In this document: positions 22,775-31,939 of the stretch, piece after piece | Position numbering within the stretch: position 1 is the stretch's first letter | Layout: every line of letters begins with the position of its first letter | DNA from: CAXSDR01 sp964236445 | GTDB taxonomy: Bacteria; Actinomycetota; Actinomycetes; Motilibacterales; Motilibacteraceae | NCBI GenBank assembly: GCA_964236445.1 | Contig: CAXSDR010000012.1 | Coordinates: 1 to 51,305, forward strand | Direction: 5' to 3' | Length of the DNA stretch: 51,305 nt | Made by a program: the position numbers and the translations under genes | Notes under the pieces: generated by a model | Told to the model about the DNA's origin: nothing | The model's database searches: none | The model's input: only the letters and a program-made list of their open reading frames with translations

Positions 22775-24703
22775 TCAGACTCTCACCGATCGTCTCGACC
22801 CGTCGGCAGCCGGCCCTGCCTCCTCCGATGAATGTAGCTGGTAGGGGACGGACGTCACCATGACCCCGCTCTGGTAGAGCAACCGGCTCTTGAGTCGCAG
22901 CGCGCTTTGGTTGTGGAGCACCTGCTCCCACCAGCGACCGACGACGTACTCCGGGATGAAGACGGTGATGACGTCGCGCGGCCCCGTCCGGCGCAGATGT
23001 GCGATGTAGTCGAGCACGGGTCGGGTGATGTCGCGGTAGGGCGAGGCGACGGTCGTGAGCGGGACGCTGATCCCTCGTGCGGACCACTCGTCCTGCAGTG
23101 CGCGGCTCTCCTCGTCGTTGACCGCCACGGTCAGAGCGGTGAGGTCGGACGGTCTCGTCGCCTTGGCGTAGGCGAGTGCGCGCAGCGTCGGCGCATGGAT
23201 CTTGGAGACGAGCACGATCGCATGGTTGCGGCTCGGGAGGAGCACACCACCCGGTGCTGGCGCCACCTCGTCGGCGACTGCGTCATAGTGACGATGCACG
23301 GCTCGCATCAGGAAGAACAGCACCACCATCGCGGCGATGGCGAGGTAGGCCCCTCCCGCGAACTTGTAGCGGACCACGATCAGCAGCACCAGACCGGTGA
23401 CGACTGCACCCGTGCCGTTGATGATCTGCGCCCGGCGCATCTGCCTGCGCCGCGTCGGCCTGCGTTCGATGGTCAGCTCGCGCTTCCAGTGCTTCACCAT
23501 GCCGACCTGCGACAGCGTGAATGACGTGAATACACCGACGATGTAGAGCTGGATGAGTTTGTCGATGTTGGCATCGAAACCGATGATCAAGGCGATCGAG
23601 ACCGCTGCCAGCAGGACGATGCCGTTGCTGAAAGCGAGCCGGTCGCCACGGTTGCGCAGCTGCCCCGGGAGATACCGGTCAGTGGCCAGGATCGAGGCCA
23701 GCGTGGGGAACCCGTTGAATGCCGTGTTCGCCGCCAGGACGAGGATCGCTGCCGTCGCGGCCTGGAAGGCATAGTAGAGAAGGCTTCTGCCCCACACGCT
23801 CTCCGCGACCTGGCTGATGACCGAGGGGTTGCCGTCCGGATAGGCGCGCGCGTGTGCACCGAGGGCCAGGGCCGTGATTCCCGAGAACATCGAGACCGCA
23901 AGGGCGCCCATGATGACGAGGGTCATCGCGGCATTGCGGCTGCGTGGTGGCTTGAACGCCGGAACACCGTTGCTGATGGCCTCGACGCCTGTCAGTGCGG
24001 TGCAGCCGGACGCGAAGGCGCGCAGGCACAGCAGCAGGGTGAAAACGCCCCCGACGTGCGCCGTGTGCTGCAGCGCCAGCTCTGCACCGCTCGCCCTGTT
24101 GAGTCCCCCGGTCAGCGCCTGGTAGGCACCCGAGGCCAGCAGCAGGAAGGTCAGTCCCACGAACGCGTACGTCGGAACGGCGAACGCCGTCCCTGACTCG
24201 CGCACCCCACGGAGGTTGACGACCGCCAGCATGACGACGAACGCCACCGACAGCTCCACGGAATAGTGCTGCAGCGAAGGAACCGCGGAGATGATGGCCA
24301 CGACACCGGAGACCACGGACACCGCGACGGTCATGACGTAGTCGACGAGCAGAGCAGCAGCAGCGGTGAGAGCGGCCTTCTGCCCGAGGTTGTCCTTGCT
24401 CACGACGTAGGCGCCGCCACCGCTGGGATAGGCGAAGCAGGTCTGGCGGTAGGAAGCCACGACGATGACGAGGAGCAGCGCGACAGCGACAGCGATCGGC
24501 GCCGACAGGCCGAGGAACGACGCTGCTCCGGCCGTGCCGAGCACGAGCATGATCTGCTCGGTCGCATAGGCCACCGAGCTGATCGGGTCGGAGCAGAACA
24601 CAGGAAGGGCGATCTTCTTGGCCAGCAGCGTCTCGCCCAGGCGGTCGCTCGACAGAGCGCGCCCGATGAAGACGCGTTTGACGAGCTGCGTGCTTCCTGA
24701 CAT
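22775..24703 (-). CDS. APC-superfamily transporter, KimA-like potassium importer candidate
   Basis: A 642-residue permease with about twelve membrane helices and a C-terminal cytosolic domain of about 170 residues. The N-terminus LPVFCSDPISSVAYATEQIM and the SYRQTCFAYPSGGGAYVVSKDNLG segment match the KimA/YdaO-like subfamily of APC transporters, which in Bacillus imports K+ and is inhibited by c-di-AMP. The C-terminal part (HAIVLVSKIHAPTLRALAYAK; DVITVFIPEYVVGRWWE) has a USP-like fold. Genetic linkage to KdpDE-like regulators supports potassium as substrate, though an amino acid cannot be excluded. ATG 24703 begins the conserved region; its ribosome binding site is weak. Confidence 0.87.
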   Translation of the reverse strand: MSGSTQLVKRVFIGRALSSDRLGETLLAKKIALPVFCSDPISSVAYATEQIMLVLGTAGAASFLGLSAPIAVAVALLLVIVVASYRQTCFAYPSGGGAYVVSKDNLGQKAALTAAAALLVDYVMTVAVSVVSGVVAIISAVPSLQHYSVELSVAFVVMLAVVNLRGVRESGTAFAVPTYAFVGLTFLLLASGAYQALTGGLNRASGAELALQHTAHVGGVFTLLLCLRAFASGCTALTGVEAISNGVPAFKPPRSRNAAMTLVIMGALAVSMFSGITALALGAHARAYPDGNPSVISQVAESVWGRSLLYYAFQAATAAILVLAANTAFNGFPTLASILATDRYLPGQLRNRGDRLAFSNGIVLLAAVSIALIIGFDANIDKLIQLYIVGVFTSFTLSQVGMVKHWKRELTIERRPTRRRQMRRAQIINGTGAVVTGLVLLIVVRYKFAGGAYLAIAAMVVLFFLMRAVHRHYDAVADEVAPAPGGVLLPSRNHAIVLVSKIHAPTLRALAYAKATRPSDLTALTVAVNDEESRALQDEWSARGISVPLTTVASPYRDITRPVLDYIAHLRRTGPRDVITVFIPEYVVGRWWEQVLHNQSALRLKSRLLYQSGVMVTSVPYQLHSSEEAGPAADGSRRSVRV

Positions 24704-24797
24704 CAGCGCATGACCGCAGTGAGACGTTGGTGTTGCGTGCGGGCGTGCAGGCTCATGGCGCCACACTGGTCCCGTCTCGAGGCCGTGGGGTAGTTCC

Positions 24798-24845
24798 TTG
24801 ATGCGTTCTTGATGTCCGGCGCCCGATCTCGACGGCTCCTTGACG
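24798..24845 (-). promoter_or_regulatory. TTGATG direct repeats, candidate KdpE-like operator
   Basis: TTGATG at 24798 and 24809 are spaced 11 bp, one helical turn, as is usual for OmpR-family dimers. A related TTGACG lies at 24840, 31 bp on. They sit 95-140 bases upstream of the transporter start, in the divergent region shared with tsaB. Confidence 0.45.
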
Positions 24846-24899
24846 GGCAAGGCCGGCGTCGCTCCTGCGGTCGCCGTAGGTCGCACTGCCGTCGTTGAG

Positions 24900-24905
24900 T
24901 AGCCT
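24900..24905 (+). promoter_or_regulatory. -10-like hexamer for tsaB
   Basis: TAGCCT lies 7 nt before the GTG at 24913 with no ribosome binding site, consistent with a leaderless tsaB-rimI-tsaD mRNA. Confidence 0.4.
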
Positions 24906-24912
24906 TCAGCCC

Positions 24913-25539
24913 GTGCTGCTCGGACTCGACACCGCGACCGCGGCTGTGAGCGTCGCGCTCAGCACAGCGACCGGTGAGATCCTGGCCGTGAGCAACCTGC
25001 TAGCCGCCCGTGGGCACGGCGAGTGGCTGGGCCCCGCGATCGTGCACGTGCTGGCGGAGTCGGGGGTACGCCGCGACCAGCTCACCGGCGTGGCCGTGGG
25101 AGTCGGCCCGGGTCCGTTCACGAGCCTGCGCGTAGGGCTGGTGACGGCCACGGTGCTCGGCCATGTCCTGTCCGTGCCGGTCCACGGCGTCTGCACGCTC
25201 GACGCGATCGCGCTGGCGGCGGGGCGCGCAGACACGTTCCGCGTCGTGACCGACGCCCGGCGCCGCGAGGTCTACTGGGCGACGTATGACGGCGTCACGC
25301 GCGTCGACGGGCCCCATGTGAGCAGGCCGGGCGACATCGTCGGTGACCTGCCGGCGGTCGGGGCCGGTGCTCGGCTCTATCCCGGCAGCTTTGCGGTGGC
25401 CGATGAGCCGCTCGATGCGAGTGCCGCGGCGGTGTGCGGCTGGGTGACGGGCGGTCTGCCGGTCCTCGAACCGGTGCCGCTCTATCTGCGGCGCCCCGAT
25501 GCGGACGAGCCAGGGGCGCGCAAGAAGGTGCTCGGGTGA
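24913..25539 (+). CDS. tsaB: tRNA threonylcarbamoyladenosine biosynthesis protein TsaB
   Basis: TsaB is the inactive paralogue that scaffolds TsaD and TsaE in t6A synthesis. The 208-residue protein starts with the family motif LLGLDTATAAVSVAL and has the conserved GVGPGPFTSLRVGLVTATVLG segment and DARRREVYWATY. GTG 24913 is chosen because the family begins there; a TTG at 24895 would add six residues. It overlaps rimI by GTGA. Unlike most relatives it is not adjacent to tsaE. Confidence 0.94.
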   Translation: MLLGLDTATAAVSVALSTATGEILAVSNLLAARGHGEWLGPAIVHVLAESGVRRDQLTGVAVGVGPGPFTSLRVGLVTATVLGHVLSVPVHGVCTLDAIALAAGRADTFRVVTDARRREVYWATYDGVTRVDGPHVSRPGDIVGDLPAVGAGARLYPGSFAVADEPLDASAAAVCGWVTGGLPVLEPVPLYLRRPDADEPGARKKVLG

Positions 25540-26003
25540 ACGCAGGTCTGACCGTGCGTCGGATGCGATGGTGGGACGTCGAGCATGCGGTGCGGCTCGA
25601 ACGCGAGCTGTTTCCCGACGCGTGGGACGCCGAGGGATTCTGGGGCGAGCTGGCTGGTTGGCCTACCACGAGGCACTACGTGGTGGCCCAGGATTCCCTG
25701 GGCCTGGCCGGCTATGCCGGCGTCCTTCTCACCGCCGGCGATGCCGACGTGCAGACGCTGGCGGTCCGCACCGACGCGCAAGGTCGAGGAGTCGGGCGGT
25801 TGCTGCTGGACGAGCTCGTGAGGACCGCGCTGGAGCGGGGCTGTGAGGCGCTGCTGCTCGAGGTACGCGCCGACAACGCCACGGCGATCCGCCTCTATGA
25901 GCGGGCCGGCTTCGCGGTGGTCTCGACGCGTCACGGCTACTACGACGCGGGCCGCACCGACGCACGGGTGATGCGGCTCCTGCTGGGAGCAGCACATGTC
26001 TGA
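25536..26003 (+). CDS. rimI: Ribosomal protein S18-alanine N-acetyltransferase
   Basis: A 155-residue GNAT acetyltransferase. The acetyl-CoA loop is QGRGVGRLLLDELV, preceded by VQTLAVRTDA, and the C-terminal RLYERAGFAVVSTRHGYYDAG is the RimI signature. RimI acetylates the N-terminus of S18, although actinobacterial homologues may have broader targets. The GTG shares four bases with the tsaB stop and the 3' end overlaps tsaD by eight bases, so the three genes form one operon. Confidence 0.95.
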   Translation: MNAGLTVRRMRWWDVEHAVRLERELFPDAWDAEGFWGELAGWPTTRHYVVAQDSLGLAGYAGVLLTAGDADVQTLAVRTDAQGRGVGRLLLDELVRTALERGCEALLLEVRADNATAIRLYERAGFAVVSTRHGYYDAGRTDARVMRLLLGAAHV

Positions 26004-27042
26004 GGAGCCGCTGGTTCTCGGCATCGAGACGTCATGCGACGAGACCGGCGTCGGCATCGTGCGCGGTGGCACGTTGCTCGCCGATGCCGTGGCCAGCAGT
26101 GTCGAGCAGCACGCCCGGTTCGGTGGGGTCGTGCCCGAGGTCGCGAGCCGTGCTCACCTCGAGGCGATGGTGCCGACCCTGCAGCGGGCCTGCCAGACCG
26201 CAGGCGTACGCCTCTCGGACATCGACGCGATCGCCGTGACCGCAGGGCCCGGCTTGACCGGTGCCCTACTGGTCGGCGTGGCGGCGGCAAAGGCTTTGGC
26301 GATCGGTCTCGACCGGCCTGTCTTCGGCATCAACCACCTCGCTGCGCACGTGGCCGTCGACGTGCTCGAGCACGGGCCGCTGCCGGAGCCGACCGCTGCC
26401 CTGCTCGTCTCGGGGGGTCACTCGTCGCTGCTTCTGGTCCCCGACGTGACAGGCGACATCAGCTCGCTCGGCGCGACGGTCGACGACGCCGCCGGTGAGG
26501 CCTTCGACAAGGTGGCGCGACTGCTCGGGCTGCCCTTCCCCGGCGGTCCCCACGTCGACCGAGAGGCGCGCTCGGGTGACGCCACGTTCGTGAACTTCCC
26601 CCGCGGTCTGACCGGGTCGCGCGACATGCGTGAGCATCGCTACGACTTCTCGTTCAGTGGCCTGAAGACGGCGGTCGCGCGATGGGTCGAGCAGCGCCAG
26701 CGCGACGGCAACTCGGTGCCGGTCGCTGATGTGGCCGCCAGCTTCCAGGAAGCCGTCGTGGACGTCCTCACCCGCAAGGCGGTTCTCGCGTGTCGTGAGA
26801 ACGACATCTCGACGTTGTTGATCGGTGGAGGCGTTGCCGCCAACTCACGACTGCGTGCCCTCGCGCAAGAGCGGTGCTCGAATGCAGGAATTACCCTTCG
26901 TGTTCCACGCGCCGGCCTCTGCACGGACAACGGTGCGATGGTGGCGGCGCTCGGGTCGTTGATGGTCAGCCGTGGCCGCACGCCCTCCCTGCTCGACCTG
27001 CCCGCCGACTCGTCGCTGCCGGTGACGCAGGTCCAGCTGTGA
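25996..27042 (+). CDS. tsaD: tRNA N6-adenosine threonylcarbamoyltransferase TsaD
   Basis: TsaD transfers the threonylcarbamoyl group to A37 of tRNA. The 348-residue protein has LGIETSCDETGVGIV at the start, the iron ligands H114 and H118 in NHLAAHVA, the nucleotide motif LVSGGHSSLLLV and the late IGGGVAANSRLR and CTDNGAMVA segments. All family motifs are present. It closes the tsaB-rimI-tsaD operon and is convergent with thiC, about 65 bases away. Confidence 0.97.
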   Translation: MSEEPLVLGIETSCDETGVGIVRGGTLLADAVASSVEQHARFGGVVPEVASRAHLEAMVPTLQRACQTAGVRLSDIDAIAVTAGPGLTGALLVGVAAAKALAIGLDRPVFGINHLAAHVAVDVLEHGPLPEPTAALLVSGGHSSLLLVPDVTGDISSLGATVDDAAGEAFDKVARLLGLPFPGGPHVDREARSGDATFVNFPRGLTGSRDMREHRYDFSFSGLKTAVARWVEQRQRDGNSVPVADVAASFQEAVVDVLTRKAVLACRENDISTLLIGGGVAANSRLRALAQERCSNAGITLRVPRAGLCTDNGAMVAALGSLMVSRGRTPSLLDLPADSSLPVTQVQL

Positions 27043-27106
27043 ATGTAGTCGCCGTTGATGCGGCACGGCGCCGCCGAATGAGCAGCAGCCCGACGGGATC
27101 CGTTGG

Positions 27107-28906
27107 CTAGCTGGTCGTCGTGGCGTCCGCTATCGGTAGGTAGACGCGGTGGCCTTCGTCGCGGAACTGACTGGACTTCTCGGCCATGCCGGCCGCGAGC
27201 GCATCGTCGTCGTGCAGGCCGCGTTCGGCGGCGTAGGCGCGGACGTCCTGGCTGATGCGCATGGAGCAGAAGTGCGGGCCGCACATGGAGCAGAAGTGCG
27301 CCGTCTTCGCGGCCTCTGCAGGCATGGTCTCGTCGTGGAAGCTCCGGGCGGTGGTGGGGTCGAGGGAGAGGTTGAACTGGTCCTCCCACCGGAACTCGAA
27401 GCGGGCGTCGGACAGCGCGTCGTCCCATGCCTGGGCACCGGGGTGGCCCTTGGCGAGGTCCGCTGCGTGAGCGGCAATCTTGTAGGTGATGACCCCGTCC
27501 TTGACGTCGTCACGGTTCGGGAGGCCGAGGTGTTCCTTGGGGGTGACATAGCAAAGCATCGCGGTGCCGTACCAGCCGATCATCGCCGCGCCGATCGCGC
27601 TGGTGATGTGGTCGTAGCCGGGAGCAATGTCGGTCGTGAGGGGCCCGAGCGTGTAGAACGGCGCTTCGCCGCAGATCTCCAGCTGTAGGTCCATGTTTTC
27701 CTTGATCTTGTGCATCGGGACGTGTCCCGGGCCCTCGACCATCACCTGGACGTCGTATTCCCACGCGATCTTCGTCAGCTCGCCCAGCGTGCGCAGCTCG
27801 GCAAACTGGGCTGCGTCGTTCGCGTCGGCGATGGACCCGGGGCGCAGCCCGTCCCCGAGGGAGAAGGTCACGTCGTAGCGGGCCATCAGCTCGCACATCT
27901 CGCGGAAGTTGGTGTAGAGGAAGTTCTCCTCGTGGTGTGCGAGGCACCACGCCGCCATGATCGAGCCGCCGCGGCTGACGATGCCCGTCTTGCGCCCTGC
28001 CGTCAGCGGGACGTAGCGCAGCAGCACCCCGGCGTGCACGGTGATGTAGTCGACGCCCTGCTCGAACTGCTCGACGAGGGTGTCGCGGTAGAGCTCCCAG
28101 GTGAGATCTTCGGCCTTGCCGTCGACCTTTTCCAGCGCCTGGTAGAGCGGCACCGTGCCGATGGGCACGGCGCTGTTGCGGATGATCCACTCACGGGTGG
28201 TGTGGATGTTGCGGCCGGTCGAGAGGTCCATGACCGTGTCGGCACCCCAGCGGGTGGCCCAGGTCATCTTGTCGACCTCCTCCTCGATGGATGACGCGAC
28301 GGCGCTGTTGCCGATGTTCGCATTGATCTTCACGAGGAAGTTGCGGCCGATGACCATCGGTTCGCTCTCCGGGTGGTTGACGTTGGCCGGCAGGACAGCA
28401 CGCCCGCGCGCTATCTCGTCGCGGACGTGCTCGACGGAGACGCCTTCGCGCAGGGCGACGAACTCCATCTCCGGCGTCACCGTGCCGCGCCGCGCGTACG
28501 TCAGCTGCGTCACCGTCGCACCGGGTGCGGCGCGGCGCGGCTCACGGACCGAGGCGAAGACACTGTCGAGGTCGCGGGTGTCGCGTCGTGTGATGCCGTT
28601 GTCGATGGCCTGCACCGGACGTCCTGCATAGGTGACCGTGTCGCCGCGTTCGACCACCCACGCCTCACGCAACGTGGGAAGCCCGAGCCGGATGTCGGTG
28701 CGCAGGCCGGTGTCGGTGTAGGGGCCCGAGGTGTCGTAGAGAACGACGCTGTCGCCGCTGGTGAGGGCGACCTCGCGCATCGGGACGCGGAGGTCGGCGC
28801 GGCTGCCTTGAAGGTAGGTCTTGCGCGAGCCGGGGAACGACGATCCGGGGACGTCGGGCTGGCCGGTGGTGGAGATGGCGGCAGGGGTCATGGAAGCAGG
28901 GGTCAT
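27107..28906 (-). CDS. thiC: Phosphomethylpyrimidine synthase
   Basis: ThiC is the radical-SAM enzyme converting 5-aminoimidazole ribotide to HMP phosphate for thiamine. The 599-residue protein includes NANIGNSAVASSIEEEVDK, MDLSTGRNIHTTREWI, the SRGGSIMAAW segment, EGPGHVPMHKIKEN, and the C-terminal cluster motif CSMCGPHFCSM, which holds the 4Fe-4S cysteines. ATG 28906 has GGAGG about 8 nt upstream, directly in the expression platform of a TPP riboswitch. No other thiamine genes are adjacent. Confidence 0.98.
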   Translation of the reverse strand: MTPASMTPAAISTTGQPDVPGSSFPGSRKTYLQGSRADLRVPMREVALTSGDSVVLYDTSGPYTDTGLRTDIRLGLPTLREAWVVERGDTVTYAGRPVQAIDNGITRRDTRDLDSVFASVREPRRAAPGATVTQLTYARRGTVTPEMEFVALREGVSVEHVRDEIARGRAVLPANVNHPESEPMVIGRNFLVKINANIGNSAVASSIEEEVDKMTWATRWGADTVMDLSTGRNIHTTREWIIRNSAVPIGTVPLYQALEKVDGKAEDLTWELYRDTLVEQFEQGVDYITVHAGVLLRYVPLTAGRKTGIVSRGGSIMAAWCLAHHEENFLYTNFREMCELMARYDVTFSLGDGLRPGSIADANDAAQFAELRTLGELTKIAWEYDVQVMVEGPGHVPMHKIKENMDLQLEICGEAPFYTLGPLTTDIAPGYDHITSAIGAAMIGWYGTAMLCYVTPKEHLGLPNRDDVKDGVITYKIAAHAADLAKGHPGAQAWDDALSDARFEFRWEDQFNLSLDPTTARSFHDETMPAEAAKTAHFCSMCGPHFCSMRISQDVRAYAAERGLHDDDALAAGMAEKSSQFRDEGHRVYLPIADATTTS

Positions 28907-28914
28907 CGAGGGTT

Positions 28915-29012
28915 CCTCCCTACGCCGGTGCGAACCGGGTCAGGTGCGAACGGTCGGCGGCCGTGTCCTGCCGCCCTCTCAGCCTCGGCGTGAGGCTCCC
29001 GCGGGTCGTTGC
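28915..29012 (-). promoter_or_regulatory. TPP riboswitch upstream of thiC
   Basis: On the minus strand the leader contains the THI-box elements in order: GGCTGAGAGGGCGG, a variable stem, then CACCTGACCCGG and finally CGGCGTAGGGAGG next to the thiC ribosome binding site. The last stem overlaps the GGAGG, so TPP binding would block translation initiation. Confidence 0.93.
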
Positions 29013-29147
29013 GAAGATTAGCGGCTCGCCGGGCAGGTGGGGCCACGGGCCCCTGCACGCGCCAGTCGGATGTCCGGGCAACCGTCGGGTCTGTTCTGCA
29101 CGCCGGTCAAGTCATATGAAGACGCCGCTGGCCCGCACTCTCGCCAC

Positions 29148-30743
29148 CTACATCGCCCGAAAGCCGATCTGCACCAGTCGGTTGCATCCCTCGACAAATA
29201 GTCCGCCCAGTGGGCTTGCAATGACCCGCGTCGCCACTGAGAGTGGCAGACCCGCCGCAGCGGCCGGGGGCGGGATCGCACAGAAGGCAGTTTCCGTCGC
29301 ATGGTCGACAACGGGATGTTTGCCGTTGCCTGCCACGCGGCTGGTCGACCCGCCGGGTCGGACGCGAGTGAGATAGCCCGTGCTGTCCTGCACGAATACG
29401 GAGCCGTCCGACGTCCGTGCAATCGAGTCGATCCCGTCGAAAATGTAGGGCGAGATCTGCAGGGTCGCACCTGATGCGACGCGATGGAACACCTGCGTTG
29501 GCGTGCTGTAGTAGACGCCGCGTGAACCATCATCGACGACACTCGTGACCGCCTTGGACGCGATGACGTGACGAACTCCGTCGCCTGCCCGGAAAAGGCC
29601 CTGCGAGGAAGCGACCCATACGGCCCCGTCGCTGGTCACCGCGAAGTTCCGCCCCGCAGACAACGGCAGCGACGGGCCGAGGGCGGGTTCGCCGTCGGCG
29701 ACACCGTGCCGGCCACGGCCGCCGACGACGTTGACTGTGCGCCCGTCTGTGGAGATCCGTCGGATTGCGTCTCCCGTCCGGATCCACAAGTCACCGTCGC
29801 TCGCGAGCTCGCTGCTCGGTCGGACGAAGGCCCCGCCGCCGAAACCGCCCTCGAAGGCGCTGGGCTCCTCCGGCGTGGTCGGCCCGTAGCCGAAGATCAG
29901 CTGCCGAACGGGCGCACCGCGCTCGACCGGAATGAGCGCGGGCAGTTGTCCGGCGACGTCGGCGACGCGCTCCGAGGAGTAGAGGTCGGCAAGCAGCTCG
30001 CCATGAGGACCGAACGCGGCGTCCCCCATCGTCAGCGATCCACTGGACCAGTCCAACACCGTCCGGGTGACTCCGACCGCCAGTGGAGCTGTGGCGAGCC
30101 CAGGCGAGCGTTCAGCTATCGAGCCGTCTCGCAGCCGCAGTGGGGTGAAGGCGTCACTGAGACCGAGTCTGGGCTGGACATGCACGGTGATCGTGACGTC
30201 CATGTCGCCCAAGGGTGGCGACGGTGAATATTGCTGTCCCCCGAAGGTCTCGGCCGCCCAGACACGCCAGGAATCGTTCTCCCTGAAAAAGTTGCCGCAG
30301 GTCCACAAGGGATTGCCGGGACGGGCTTCGGTGACCTCACCGCACGTCTGGGACTCAACTGCAGCCGTGTCGGACGCGAAGCCCGCCCGGGACAGAAGTC
30401 GCGACACGGTGTCCGCCACCGAATCGCGAGGCAAGAATCCGCGGTAACTGCGGGTGGCTGTCTCGGAGAATCCCTCGTACAGCGGCTCGCGCTGGTTCCT
30501 TTCGAGCGGCTTGAAAGCCTCGGGGCCGCCGATGCGAGCCACCTCGGCAAGGGTCGCCCGGCGGACCTTGGTTTGATGCGCAGTCGTCGCGACTCGGTAG
30601 AGTCCGACACCGATCACTGATGCGAGCACGGCGAGACAAGCCGCAATGGCGAGTGACCGACGGAACCTGCGGCGCGGCGCGGGCAGTCGGTCGGGCGCCG
30701 CGCGAGCAGGGCCATCCGTTATCAGCTCACGATCGTCCGGCAT
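29148..30743 (-). CDS. Membrane-anchored beta-propeller protein of unknown function
   Basis: A 531-residue protein. An Arg-rich cytosolic N-terminus (APRRRFRRS) precedes one transmembrane segment (LAIAACLAVLASVIGVGLY), so the bulk should be outside the membrane. The C-terminal half contains propeller-like blades (SDGDLWIRTGDAIRRISTDG; TSDGAVWVASSQGLFRAGDG; TSDGSVFVQDSTGYLTRVRPGG). Cysteines at the TCGEV and WTCGNFF segments might form a disulfide. ATG 30743 has AGGGGTGAA immediately upstream and is preferred to the GTG at 30761. I do not recognise a named family; a cell-surface binding or sensing role is only a guess. Confidence 0.78.
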   Translation of the reverse strand: MPDDRELITDGPARAAPDRLPAPRRRFRRSLAIAACLAVLASVIGVGLYRVATTAHQTKVRRATLAEVARIGGPEAFKPLERNQREPLYEGFSETATRSYRGFLPRDSVADTVSRLLSRAGFASDTAAVESQTCGEVTEARPGNPLWTCGNFFRENDSWRVWAAETFGGQQYSPSPPLGDMDVTITVHVQPRLGLSDAFTPLRLRDGSIAERSPGLATAPLAVGVTRTVLDWSSGSLTMGDAAFGPHGELLADLYSSERVADVAGQLPALIPVERGAPVRQLIFGYGPTTPEEPSAFEGGFGGGAFVRPSSELASDGDLWIRTGDAIRRISTDGRTVNVVGGRGRHGVADGEPALGPSLPLSAGRNFAVTSDGAVWVASSQGLFRAGDGVRHVIASKAVTSVVDDGSRGVYYSTPTQVFHRVASGATLQISPYIFDGIDSIARTSDGSVFVQDSTGYLTRVRPGGSTSRVAGNGKHPVVDHATETAFCAIPPPAAAAGLPLSVATRVIASPLGGLFVEGCNRLVQIGFRAM

Positions 30744-30985
30744 TTCACCCCTGTCCCGCACACCACCGCATGATGAATGTTAGCCGTACCGCGAACGATT
30801 CGCCTGACCCTGCCGGATTCCAACGGCTTGGGCCTGGCTCGTCAAGTGCAGCGTCTCCTCGACGATGAAGGTCAGCGCGGTCGCACCAGACAGACACCGC
30901 CGCAGCGTGGATCACCTGCGGGACCGGGCCGAGCCCCCACGTGAGGGTGCGGGAATGAAGGGGCGCCACCGGCGATTGTCGGTCT

Positions 30986-31933
30986 ATGTCGAACCTTGTC
31001 GTCGCCGCCGCGTTCGGTGGCCCAGAAGTGCTTACGGTGATCCAGGAGACGGTGGGGGAGCCGGGCCCCGGGCAGGTGCGCATCGACGTACGCGCTGCGG
31101 GGGTGAATCCCGTCGACTGGAAGATCTACGGCGGGGTGATGGGCGTTGACGCCTCCCGGTTGCCCCTTCGGTTGGGGTTCGAGGCCGCCGGGGTCGTCAC
31201 CGCGGTCGGGCCGGATGCCATCGGACCGGCCGGTCCGGTGAGTGCTGGCGACGAGGTGGTCGTCTACAGCGTCTCCGGTGCCTATGCCGAACAGCTGGTC
31301 GTCGACGTGTCCCTCGTGATCCCGAAGCCCCCGTCGCTGTCGTGGGAGCAGTCAGCGGGCCTGCTGCTCACCGGAACCACAGCGGTGCACGCGCTCACGT
31401 CGACGCGCGTCGACGCCGGGGACACCGTCCTCGTGCATGGGGCCGCGGGTGGGGTCGGGCTGATGCTGGTCCAGCTCGCCGTTGTCCGCGGCGCACGTGT
31501 GATCGGCACCGCCAGCGAGAGTCACCATGCGCAGCTCCGTGACTTCGGCGCCGAGCCGGTGACCTACGGCGACGGGTTGGCCGATCGCGTACGCGCGCTC
31601 GCGCCGGACGGTGTGACCGCGGCCATCGACGCAGTCGGCAGCGACGAAGCGGTCGACGTGTCCCTCGAGCTGGTTGCCGACAGGTCGCGCATCGCGACGA
31701 TCGCCGCGTTCCGGCGGGCCAAGGAGGCCGGCATCGCGTTGCTCGGCGGGGGGCCGGGTGCCGATCCCGGGACCGAGATCCGCGCCGCGGCCCGGTTCGA
31801 GCTCGGGCGTCTCGCCGACAGCGGTGCCCTCACGGTCAAGGTCGCCTCGGTGTTCCCGCTCGTGCAGGCTGGCGAGGCACACCGGCTCGGTCAGTCGGGC
31901 CACGTCAGCGGGAAGATCGTGCTCGTCCCCTGA
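30986..31933 (+). CDS. Quinone oxidoreductase-type NADP-dependent oxidoreductase
   Basis: A 315-residue zinc-independent MDR-superfamily enzyme. The GroES-like N-terminal domain contains VRAAGVNPVDWKI and GFEAAGVVTAVG, and the Rossmann domain contains VLVHGAAGGVGLMLVQLA. No structural zinc-binding cysteine cluster is present, which fits the quinone oxidoreductase branch. The substrate is unknown. It is a lone gene with a roughly 240-base upstream region in which I see no other gene, and it converges on the methyltransferase gene 7 bases away. Confidence 0.93.
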   Translation: MSNLVVAAAFGGPEVLTVIQETVGEPGPGQVRIDVRAAGVNPVDWKIYGGVMGVDASRLPLRLGFEAAGVVTAVGPDAIGPAGPVSAGDEVVVYSVSGAYAEQLVVDVSLVIPKPPSLSWEQSAGLLLTGTTAVHALTSTRVDAGDTVLVHGAAGGVGLMLVQLAVVRGARVIGTASESHHAQLRDFGAEPVTYGDGLADRVRALAPDGVTAAIDAVGSDEAVDVSLELVADRSRIATIAAFRRAKEAGIALLGGGPGADPGTEIRAAARFELGRLADSGALTVKVASVFPLVQAGEAHRLGQSGHVSGKIVLVP

Positions 31934-31939
31934 CGTCGG

